From NCBI GenBank assembly GCA_039922955.1, contig JBDTDR010000174.1, forward strand, positions 1 through 8,091: DNA of 8,091 nt, in the 5' to 3' direction. Numbering within the stretch: position 1 is the stretch's first letter; the number at the start of each line of letters is the position of its first letter. This document shows, one piece after another, positions 1 through 5,927 of the stretch. This stretch comes from Tumulicola sp039922955. GTDB lineage: Bacteria > Vulcanimicrobiota > Vulcanimicrobiia > Vulcanimicrobiales > Vulcanimicrobiaceae. The position numbers and the translations under genes are program-made. The notes under the pieces are model-generated. The model did no database searches. It was not told the DNA's origin and saw only the letters and a program-made list of their open reading frames with translations.

Positions 1-33
1 GTCCGCCAGCAAGGTCTCGAAGGGTTTGGCCAT
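1..33 (-). CDS. Start of an unidentified gene (5' end only)
   Basis: An ATG at 33-31 on the minus strand opens a frame reading MAKPFETLLAD to the window edge. It lies 24 nt after the TGA of the preceding gene, in the same direction, so it probably continues the operon. No convincing Shine-Dalgarno sequence is seen; the nearest G-run is about 15 nt upstream and lies in an inverted repeat. Eleven residues are too few to identify the product. In Bacillus-type clusters cysE or cysS would follow gltX, but this N-terminus matches neither as far as I can tell. It also does not show the GluRS nucleotide-binding signature, which could still lie further in. Confidence 0.4.
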   Translation of the reverse strand, partial: MAKPFETLLAD

Positions 34-46
34 TCTGAAATAGTCT

Positions 47-78
47 AACCCCCGCGGTCACCCCGGGGGTTCACCCGG
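47..78. repeat. Overlapping inverted repeats around a stop codon
   Basis: A perfect 7-bp inverted repeat, AACCCCC (47-53) with GGGGGTT (65-71), encloses 11 nt and spans the TGA of the GltX-like gene (58-60). A second one, CCGGG (63-67) with CCCGG (74-78), overlaps its right arm, so the two hairpins exclude each other. The minus-strand transcript after the first hairpin reads AGACTATTTC, with no U-run. It is therefore not a standard intrinsic terminator, although it might slow or regulate read-through into the next gene. Confidence 0.45.
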
Positions 79-636
79 AGTCTCGTCCGGCTGCGGCTTT
101 TGTCCGTGCATCGGCTCGAACGGCTGGCCGTCCGGGCCGAACGCGATCGGCTCCAGCCCGCGGCCGTGCAACAGCCGCGAGTTCACGGCGCCGATGCGGA
201 TGAGAATTCGGTCGTGGCCGAGCAGCGGAAAGAGCAGTTTCAACGGTGGGCCCATCTTGCTGCCCGTCAAGGCCATCCGCGTCGCCGCGGCCGCATCGTC
301 GCTCGAAATCCCGAACTCCGCGGCGATGGCGGCGAGATCGTGGTCGAGCGGGAGCCCGCGCAGTTCCGGCTGCGCGTCGACGTACTGGCCGATCGAATCC
401 AGAAAGAACAACACCTCCCGCGAGCGCAGCCGCTCGAGTTCCAACGCGGGAATCATACACGACTCGGCCCGCAAGGCCGCGATCGCGGGCAATGCGTCGT
501 CAACGTGCCGGATGTCGCTCCCATACGCCTCGCGAAACGTCTCGATCCAGGCCAGCGCCGCCGGCGGTGCCGGGTCGTCGAGAAATCCCCAGCGCTGCAT
601 CGCGGCGGCGAGTTCGCCAACCGCCGGTCCCGTCAA
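58..636 (-). CDS. Stand-alone GltX-type (GluRS) anticodon-binding region protein
   Basis: This 192-aa protein resembles only the C-terminal, anticodon-binding part of class I glutamyl-tRNA synthetase. The clearest segment is residues 100-151: a helix, then RMALTG at 120-125, a GP pair at 129-130, and LLGHDRILIRI at 138-148. This matches the family pattern of Arg-x-Ala-Leu-Thr-Gly, Gly-Pro and then Leu-Leu-Gly-x-x-Arg. Residues 15-98 are probably the helical bundle that precedes it in GluRS. Residues 158-192 are a Pro/Gly-rich, probably disordered tail. The catalytic Rossmann domain and KMSKR loop are absent, and ispF occupies the DNA where they would be. The TTG start overlaps the ispF stop (TTGA, 633-636), with AAGG 9 nt upstream; no other start lies between it and the upstream in-frame stop (691-693). 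It sits where gltX follows ispF in Bacillus-type clusters. It may be half of a split GluRS, a trans-acting tRNA-binding factor or a decaying remnant. The intact frame and coupled start favour function. Family assignment is fairly secure; role is unknown. Confidence 0.72.
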   Translation of the reverse strand: MTGPAVGELAAAMQRWGFLDDPAPPAALAWIETFREAYGSDIRHVDDALPAIAALRAESCMIPALELERLRSREVLFFLDSIGQYVDAQPELRGLPLDHDLAAIAAEFGISSDDAAAATRMALTGSKMGPPLKLLFPLLGHDRILIRIGAVNSRLLHGRGLEPIAFGPDGQPFEPMHGQKPQPDETPGEPPG

Positions 637-1118
637 GGCGATGCGCCTTGCGTAATTGCCGCCACGGCATAGACGGCGATGCCGCGGCCGTCACCGGTGT
701 ACCCTAGGCCCTCGCTGGTTTTCGCCTTGACGCTGACACGCTCGAGCTCGATCGCGAGCCGGGACGCGACGTTCTCGCGCATCCGTGCGATGAACGGCGC
801 GAGCTTCGGGCGGTCGACGACGATGGTCGCGTCCACGTTGCACACGACGAAACCCGCGTCGCGCAGCTCGCTCGCGCACGACGCCAGCAGATCCATTGAG
901 TTCGCGTCTTTCCAACGCGGGTCGCTGTCGGGAAAGCGCGCTCCGAGATCGCCCAGCGCCGCCGCGCCCAGCAAAGCGTCGGCGATCGCGTGCGCGAGCA
1001 CGTCGGCATCGGAGTGCCCGAGCGCGCCGCGTTCGAACGGTACCCGAACGCCGCCCAGCACCAGCGCGCGACCCTCGACCAAACGGTGCGCGTCGAAACC
1101 ATGCCCGACGCGCGTCAC
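633..1118 (-). CDS. ispF: 2-C-methyl-D-erythritol 2,4-cyclodiphosphate synthase
   Basis: IspF converts CDP-ME 2-phosphate to ME-2,4-cyclodiphosphate and CMP in the cytosolic MEP pathway of isoprenoid synthesis; the family is trimeric and zinc-dependent. The 161-aa frame has the N-terminal signature RVGHGFDAH with metal ligands Asp9 and His11. HSDADVLAH (35-43) supplies His43, and FPDSD at 62-66 is the usual acidic loop. KAKTSEGLGYTG at 131-142 is the conserved cytidine-binding segment with Glu136. Length equals the typical 155-165 aa. I chose the GTG at 1118-1116 because it forms a 4-bp GTGA overlap with the ispD stop and gives the usual MxRxGHGFD N-terminus. A second in-frame GTG at 1127 would add three residues (164 aa) and cannot be excluded. 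The last six codons form a hairpin that covers the next gene's start. Confidence 0.96.
   Translation of the reverse strand: MTRVGHGFDAHRLVEGRALVLGGVRVPFERGALGHSDADVLAHAIADALLGAAALGDLGARFPDSDPRWKDANSMDLLASCASELRDAGFVVCNVDATIVVDRPKLAPFIARMRENVASRLAIELERVSVKAKTSEGLGYTGDGRGIAVYAVAAITQGASP
634..650 (-). promoter_or_regulatory. Hairpin covering the Shine-Dalgarno and TTG start of the GltX-like gene
   Basis: The plus strand reads CAAGGCG-ATG-CGCCTTG: a perfect 7-bp stem with a 3-nt loop. In the minus-strand mRNA the 5' arm holds AAGG (the likely Shine-Dalgarno, plus positions 646-649). The 3' arm holds the TTG start (636-634), which overlaps the ispF TGA. Folded, the hairpin would hide both initiation signals. 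A ribosome finishing ispF would melt it, giving translational coupling. The structure is read directly from the sequence; the regulatory role is inferred. Confidence 0.5.
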
Positions 1119-1822
1119 GCCGGCCACGCAACCGCCGAGCGGTTCTGCAGGAGCGTTTGCGCGCGCGCGACGTCCTCGGGCAGCGTCACCTTGAAGTTCT
1201 CGCTCGACGCGGACACCACGACGACTTCGATGCCGATCCGCTCGAGCAGCGCGGCGTCGTCGGTCGCGTCAACGCCGTCCCGCCGCGCGTGCTCGTGGGC
1301 GCGCGCGAGGTCGGCCGCCAGCGCAAACTGCGGCGTCTGCGCGGCCCACAGCGTCCCGCGATCGAGCGTGCCGACGACCGCGAGCGTTGCCGGGTTGACG
1401 GCTTTGATCGTATCCACGACCGGCGCCGCGAGCAGCGCGGCACGGCCGGCTCGCACCTCGCGCATCCCGGCCCGCACGTCTTGCGCGTGGACTAACGGCC
1501 GCGCCCCGTCATGAACGAGCACGGCCTCGCAACGCTGCGGCACGACCCGCAGACCGTTGCGCACGCTCGCCTGCCGCGACGCTCCCCCCTCGACGACTCG
1601 GACGGCATGCGCGGGCGCGAGCCGCGCGAACAATTCACGCGTCCGCTCCATCCATTCCCGCTCGGTTACGACGATCAAGTCCGCGACTTCCGGCATCTCG
1701 GCAAACGTCCGAACCGACCATCCGACCATCGGCAAACCCGCAAGTTCGAGAAACTGCTTGGGAGCGCCCAGGCGCGCTCCCCGCCCCGCCGCTACGACGA
1801 TCGCCGCCCAACCTATGGCCAC
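1115..1822 (-). CDS. ispD: 2-C-methyl-D-erythritol 4-phosphate cytidylyltransferase
   Basis: IspD transfers CMP from CTP to MEP, giving CDP-ME, the third MEP-pathway step. The 235-aa frame opens with the nucleotidyltransferase loop AIVVAAGRGARLGAPKQF. Arg17 and Lys22 correspond to the catalytic Arg20 and Lys27 of the E. coli enzyme. GGASRQASVRNGL (79-91) contacts CTP, and VHDGARP (103-109) carries the metal-linked Asp105. VDTIK has Thr138, DRGTLW has Arg155, and TPQF follows at 163-166. ENFKVTLPED near 208-217 has Lys211. These match the MEP-binding set. The GTG at 1822-1820 lies 4 nt after the PIN-TRAM stop, with GAGG 10 nt upstream, and gives the family length (E. coli 236 aa). An ATG at 1870 would add an Arg-rich stretch read from the upstream gene in another frame and is less likely. 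It overlaps ispF by 4 bp. ispD and ispF are separate genes here, not a fused ispDF. Confidence 0.96.
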   Translation of the reverse strand: MAIGWAAIVVAAGRGARLGAPKQFLELAGLPMVGWSVRTFAEMPEVADLIVVTEREWMERTRELFARLAPAHAVRVVEGGASRQASVRNGLRVVPQRCEAVLVHDGARPLVHAQDVRAGMREVRAGRAALLAAPVVDTIKAVNPATLAVVGTLDRGTLWAAQTPQFALAADLARAHEHARRDGVDATDDAALLERIGIEVVVVSASSENFKVTLPEDVARAQTLLQNRSAVAWPA

Positions 1823-1826
1823 GCCG

Positions 1827-2918
1827 TCAACGCCTCGCCTCGGGCATGCTCTCGCGCTTCGGCCGCGCAAAAATCATTCGCCCGGCGACGGTTTGCAGCA
1901 CGCTGGTCACGACGACGTCGGTCTCCTCCCCGATCAAGCGACGTCCGTGCTCGACGACGATCATCGTCCCGTCGTCGAGATACCCGACGCCTTGATGCAT
2001 CTCTTTTCCCTCGCGAATAACCGCAACGTGCAGCTCTTCGCCCGGAAGAACGACCGGCTTGACCGCCTCGGCGAGCTCGTTAATGTTGAGCACTTCCACG
2101 CCTTCGACGTGTGCGACGCGATTGAGATTGTAATCGTTGGTAATCAGTTTGGCGCCGAGTTCCTGTGCGAGGCGTACGAGACGCGCGTCCACGTTTCCCG
2201 GCGGCATGTCGCTGTAGTCGCGTTCGCTGATTTCCACGGGCGCGAGTTCCTGCAAACGGCTCAAAACGTCGAATCCGCGGCGCCCACGGGTGCGCTTGAG
2301 CGAGTCGACCGAATCCGAGATCGCCTGTAGCTCCCGAACGACGAAGCGCGGAACCACGAGGGTGCCTTCCAAAAAGCCGCACTCGACGATTTCGACGATC
2401 CGCCCGTCGACAATCGACGACGTATCCACGACCTTCGCCGCCGTTCCCGGATCGCCGCCGCCGGCACTCTTGGGAACGGGGACGATGCGGATCTTCGCAC
2501 CGACGCGCGCGCCGAGATACGCGGCGAACCCGGCGACGATGAGATAGAGCACGATGGCGATGTACGTACCGGCCCGGCCCGCGCCGGAAACGCTTTCGAG
2601 GATGATGCTCTTGACCAAGAACGCCACGATCAAACCCACGATCAATCCGACCGCTCCGCCCGCGATTTCCGCGGGCGAAAGGCGATCCATCGCTCGCTCG
2701 GCCAGCTCGAGCTCGCCTTCGAAGAGCGATTGCGCGAGCGGCGCGAGCAGCGCGCCGACGATCGCACCCACGACCGGCGAAAGGATGAGGAACGCTAACT
2801 GCAGCCCTTCGCTCGCGAAATGGAGCGAGAAGAGATGTACGTAGGCCTCGCGCCCGAGTAAGAATCCGGTTATGCCGAAGACGACGACAAAAGCGCCGCG
2901 CAAGGCGGTCCCCGACAA
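1827..2918 (-). CDS. Membrane PIN-TRAM domain protein (YacL-like putative RNase)
   Basis: This 363-aa protein matches the architecture and length of Bacillus YacL (about 366 aa). Four hydrophobic segments, roughly 8-27, 39-61, 86-107 and 117-138, anchor it in the membrane. A PIN nuclease domain spans about 162-285, with the acidic metal-binding residues Asp165 (VDTS), Glu196 (RELQ), Asp244 (NVDARL) and Asp262 (TNDYNLN). A TRAM-type RNA-binding domain follows at about 288-351. PIN domains are Mg-dependent ribonucleases; the substrate of this subfamily is not known to me. The TTG at 2918-2916 was chosen because AAGGGG, overlapping the hemW TAA, precedes it by 4 nt. A TTG at 2903 with GGGGA 5 nt upstream would give 358 aa. 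The frame stays open far upstream through hemW, but that part is Arg-rich shadow sequence. Its position next to ispD matches the Bacillus order yacL-ispD-ispF. Confidence 0.9.
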   Translation of the reverse strand: MSGTALRGAFVVVFGITGFLLGREAYVHLFSLHFASEGLQLAFLILSPVVGAIVGALLAPLAQSLFEGELELAERAMDRLSPAEIAGGAVGLIVGLIVAFLVKSIILESVSGAGRAGTYIAIVLYLIVAGFAAYLGARVGAKIRIVPVPKSAGGGDPGTAAKVVDTSSIVDGRIVEIVECGFLEGTLVVPRFVVRELQAISDSVDSLKRTRGRRGFDVLSRLQELAPVEISERDYSDMPPGNVDARLVRLAQELGAKLITNDYNLNRVAHVEGVEVLNINELAEAVKPVVLPGEELHVAVIREGKEMHQGVGYLDDGTMIVVEHGRRLIGEETDVVVTSVLQTVAGRMIFARPKRESMPEARR

Positions 2919-2926
2919 GTTTCCCC

Positions 2927-4045
2927 TTAATCGAATGTTACAAATGCTCCGCAAACGTCGTTGGCGACGAACCTTCCCCGTTCGGTCAGCCGCATGCGAT
3001 CTCCGATTCGTTCGAGCAGGCCGGCCTCGGCGAATCGCGACACCACCGGCGCGTAGTGACGAGCGATATCGATACCATACCGCTCTTTGAAGTCGCGCAG
3101 GCCGACACCTTGCGCCGTTCGCAGGGCCAACATAATCGCCTCGGCCGCCCGCTTGGGGCCTTCCAGGCGCTCGGCTTCGGACGGGATCGGCAGATTCGCC
3201 GACGCCGCATCGATGTAACGCTCGAGCGATCGCGTGTGCACGCGGCGCTCGCCGTCGCGATACGAAGCGGCTCCGACGCCGAGCCCGACGTATTCCCCGT
3301 TGGCCCAATAGTTGGCGTTGTGCGCGCAGCGATGGCCGGGTCGCGCGAAGTTGCTGATTTCGTAGTGTTCGTATCCGGCGGCTTGTAAGGTCGCGATCGC
3401 AATCGCATAAAACTCGGCTTCCGCCGTATCGTCAAAGAAGGCGCTCGGATCCCGATCGCGCCACAGCGCGTACGGGGTACCGGTTTCGACGGTGAGGCCG
3501 TACGTCGAGACGTGATCGACGCCGAGAGCCACCGCCCGTTCCAGCGATCGTCGCCAAGTCGCCGGCGTCTGGCCCGGCACCGCGAAGATAAGATCGAGCG
3601 AGATCGATTGCAGGCCGGCCGCGCGCCCTAACGCCACCGCGGTTTCGATGTGCTCGGCCGTGTGCTTGCGGCCGAGCGTTTCGATCTCTCCGGGTTCGAA
3701 CGATTGAACGCCGATCGAAAGGCGCGTGATGCCGGCTTCACGGTAGCGCGTGAAATCGTCGTCGCGGACCAGCTCCGGGTTGACTTCGATGGAACTCTCT
3801 TCAAACTCGCCGAAGTGCTTTCGCAGCCGTCCGAGAAGTTGCGCGATCGTCGGAGCGTCGTACGCGTTGGGCGTGCCCCCTCCCAAGAAGAGCGTCGCGG
3901 CCGGCACGCTCGGCTCGCGCGCGAGTTGGGCGTAGAGCGCGTCGAGGTAGCGCCGCGCGCTGCTGTCTCGCAGCGGCCACTTTGCAAAATCGCAATAGGG
4001 ACAGAGATACGGACAGAAAGGAAGATGAACGTAAACGCCTAGCAC
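2927..4045 (-). CDS. hemW: Radical SAM heme chaperone HemW (HemN-like)
   Basis: The 372-aa protein begins with VYVHLPFCPYLCPYCDF, whose Cys11, Cys15 and Cys18 form the radical-SAM CxxxCxxC [4Fe-4S] motif. GGGTPN (55-60), IEVNP (86-90) and RLSIGVQS (108-115) are typical of the HemN/HemW class, and a HEMN-type C-terminal domain follows. It lacks the N-terminal extension and the extra Cys (CxxxCxxCxC) of true coproporphyrinogen III dehydrogenase HemN. The length also fits HemW, which binds heme and passes it to respiratory enzymes. Many databases still call such proteins coproporphyrinogen oxidase. The GTG start at 4045 lies 9 nt after the degV stop; GAGG is 13 nt upstream, somewhat far. No other heme-synthesis gene is in the window, so its place in the operon says little about function. 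Confidence 0.92.
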   Translation of the reverse strand: MLGVYVHLPFCPYLCPYCDFAKWPLRDSSARRYLDALYAQLAREPSVPAATLFLGGGTPNAYDAPTIAQLLGRLRKHFGEFEESSIEVNPELVRDDDFTRYREAGITRLSIGVQSFEPGEIETLGRKHTAEHIETAVALGRAAGLQSISLDLIFAVPGQTPATWRRSLERAVALGVDHVSTYGLTVETGTPYALWRDRDPSAFFDDTAEAEFYAIAIATLQAAGYEHYEISNFARPGHRCAHNANYWANGEYVGLGVGAASYRDGERRVHTRSLERYIDAASANLPIPSEAERLEGPKRAAEAIMLALRTAQGVGLRDFKERYGIDIARHYAPVVSRFAEAGLLERIGDRMRLTERGRFVANDVCGAFVTFD

Positions 4046-4054
4046 GATTGCCGG

Positions 4055-4906
4055 TCAGCCTCGCGCGAAGAAGACGCCCACCGCGCCTGGTCCGCCGTGC
4101 GTGGCGATGACCGGCCCGGCCTCCCAGATTTCGAGCTGCGCGGGTTCGACGCCGCCGAGTCGCTCGCGCAGCTGCGCCGCCGCAGCTTGGGCGAGGTGCG
4201 GCGCGTTCGTGTGCATCACCAGGAAACGCGCCGCCGCGACGTCGGAGACGCCTTTGAGAATCAGGTCCAGCATCGTTTCTTGCGCCCGCGCGAACGTGCG
4301 CACTTGAGCCTCGGCCGCAACCTGCCCGTCCTTGAGACACAGCACCGGGACGATTTTCATCAGCGTGCCTAGCGCGGCTCGGGCACGGCCGATGCGGCCG
4401 GTCCGCTGCAAATGCGACAGATCGGGGAGGCACGCGTAGAGCCGCTCGGTTTCGCGCCAGCGATCCAACGACGCGATGATATCCGCGAGCGGTGCACCGC
4501 TCGCGGCTAATTGGCGCGCGTACAGCACCATCATGCCGAGGCCGCCGGCTACCGTTTGCGAGTCGTAGATCTCGATCCGCGCCGTCCCGAAGCGCTGCGC
4601 GCCGGCGCGCGCCGCGTTCATCGTCCCGGAAAGCTGCGACGATATCGAAATGCAGAGAATCTCGTCGCCGGCTTCGATCAAGGGGGCGAAAGCCTGTTCG
4701 TACATCACGGCAGTCGGCTGCGACGTGATCGGCAAAACCGGTTCCGACTGCAGCTTGCGATAGAATTCCTCGCGCGACAGTTCGACGTAATCCTTATAGC
4801 TGCGATCGCCGAAGACGACGAACAGCGGCACCACCGTCACGCCGAGCGAGCGCGCCTTGGCGGGCTCGATATCCGAAGTCGAGTCGGTGACGATGGCGAC
4901 GGCCAT
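4055..4906 (-). CDS. DegV family fatty-acid-binding protein (FakB-type)
   Basis: This 283-aa protein has the standard DegV length and motifs: VTDSTSDI at 6-13, ITSQPT at 60-65, SISSQLSGT at 87-95, YDSQTV at 114-119, LQRTGRIG at 166-173 and GPVIATHGGPGAVG at 264-277 with His270. DegV/FakB proteins bury one fatty acid; the Thr-Ser and His residues near its carboxylate are conserved here. FakB presents the fatty acid to the kinase FakA and carries the acyl-phosphate product to PlsY or PlsX. The FakB role is supported by linkage to fakA and plsX. Fatty acid preference cannot be read from the sequence. The ATG at 4906 lies 4 nt after the plsX stop, with GAGG 9 nt upstream inside the last plsX codons. 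Confidence 0.93.
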   Translation of the reverse strand: MAVAIVTDSTSDIEPAKARSLGVTVVPLFVVFGDRSYKDYVELSREEFYRKLQSEPVLPITSQPTAVMYEQAFAPLIEAGDEILCISISSQLSGTMNAARAGAQRFGTARIEIYDSQTVAGGLGMMVLYARQLAASGAPLADIIASLDRWRETERLYACLPDLSHLQRTGRIGRARAALGTLMKIVPVLCLKDGQVAAEAQVRTFARAQETMLDLILKGVSDVAAARFLVMHTNAPHLAQAAAAQLRERLGGVEPAQLEIWEAGPVIATHGGPGAVGVFFARG

Positions 4907-4910
4907 GCGG

Positions 4911-5927
4911 CTACGCCTCTTCGGCTTCGGGATGCGGCGCCATCATCTCGGTGATCTTGCCGATGACGTCGTGGTTCACTTCCTGGATCGCTGCCAGCGT
5001 TGCGTGCTTGATCGCATTGCGGCTCGCGCGCCCGTGCGTGACGATGCAGTTTCCGCGCAGGCCTAGCAGCGGCGCGCCGCCGTACGTTTCGTAGTCGAAC
5101 CTTCGGCGGAGGCCGCGAAGCGCGGGCGCGAGCATGGCCGTGCCGATTTTGGTCAGCAGATTCCCGCCGAGCAGCGTCTCGCGCATCACTCCCGCCAGGT
5201 CGGCAATCATCCCTTCGCCGGTCTTCAGGACGACGTTCCCGACGAAACCGTCGGCCACGATGACGTCGGCAACGTTGTGGAAGAGATCGCTGCCCTCGAC
5301 GTTGCCGATGAAGTTAATCGGCGCCGCTTCCAGCAGCCTGGCCGCCTCGAGGACGAGTTGGTTTCCTTTGGTGCGTTCTTCGCCGACCGAGAGGATGGCG
5401 ACGCGCGGGTTTGCGACGTTGAGAACGGCCTTGGAATACGCCGAGCCCATGATGCCGAACTGTTCGAGCCACTCCGGCCGGCAGTCCACGTTCGCGCCCG
5501 AGTCGAGCAGCACCGTGGGGCCGTGGAGCGCCGGCCAAACCGTGGCGATCGCCGGCCTCGAAACCCCTTCGATGGTTCGCAGCTTGATCAGCGCGATCGC
5601 GAGAAAGGCGCCGCTGTTCCCGGCCGAGACGACCGCGTCGGCCTCGCCGCGCTTCAGCAGATTGACGGCAACGCCGAGCGACGTCTTATCGGCGGACCTC
5701 AGCGCCGCCGAAGCCGATTGAGCCATCGGCACGGCCTCGGGCGCGTGCACCACGGAAACCCGCGCCGCTCCCGGAGCGTCGAGCAGCAAACGAACGCGCG
5801 GCTCGTCGCCGACCAGGACGATCTCGGCGTCGGATTCTCGCGCGGCGAGCAACGCGCCGGCCACGACCTCCTCGGGCGCGTGGTCGCCGCCCATTGCGTC
5901 CAAGGCAATCCGCGGGGGCCTGTTCAT
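4911..5927 (-). CDS. plsX: Phosphate acyltransferase PlsX
   Basis: PlsX makes acyl-phosphate from acyl-ACP and phosphate, feeding PlsY for glycerol-3-phosphate acylation; it is a peripheral membrane enzyme. The 338-aa frame starts with RIALDAMGGDHAP (6-18), the family hallmark. SAGNSGAFLA, LLDSGANVDCRPEWL, GNVEGSDLF, ADGFVGNVVLKTGEG and the late YGGAPLLGLRG loop follow in the expected order and spacing. The ATG at 5927-5925 overlaps the fakA TGA as ATGA. An upstream TTG at 5942 would add five residues but lacks that coupling. Length is normal for PlsX (about 330-350 aa). Its place between fakA and a fakB-type gene ties de novo and salvage routes to the same acyl-phosphate pool. Confidence 0.97.
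   Translation of the reverse strand: MNRPPRIALDAMGGDHAPEEVVAGALLAARESDAEIVLVGDEPRVRLLLDAPGAARVSVVHAPEAVPMAQSASAALRSADKTSLGVAVNLLKRGEADAVVSAGNSGAFLAIALIKLRTIEGVSRPAIATVWPALHGPTVLLDSGANVDCRPEWLEQFGIMGSAYSKAVLNVANPRVAILSVGEERTKGNQLVLEAARLLEAAPINFIGNVEGSDLFHNVADVIVADGFVGNVVLKTGEGMIADLAGVMRETLLGGNLLTKIGTAMLAPALRGLRRRFDYETYGGAPLLGLRGNCIVTHGRASRNAIKHATLAAIQEVNHDVIGKITEMMAPHPEAEEA

Noticed and set aside
100..1194. Several plus-strand frames opposite the GltX-like gene and ispF
   Set aside because: They are Arg/Ala/Pro-rich antisense shadows overlapping genes with clear family motifs.
1823..1870. ATG start for ispD at 1870
   Set aside because: The added residues (Arg/Cys-rich) are an out-of-frame reading of the PIN-TRAM tail. 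The GTG at 1822 gives the normal IspD N-terminus and length.
2919..3308. A possible 130-residue N-terminal extension of the PIN-TRAM protein
   Set aside because: It lies wholly inside hemW in another frame and is very Arg-rich. YacL-type proteins begin at the first membrane segment, and a start with a ribosome-binding site is found at 2918.
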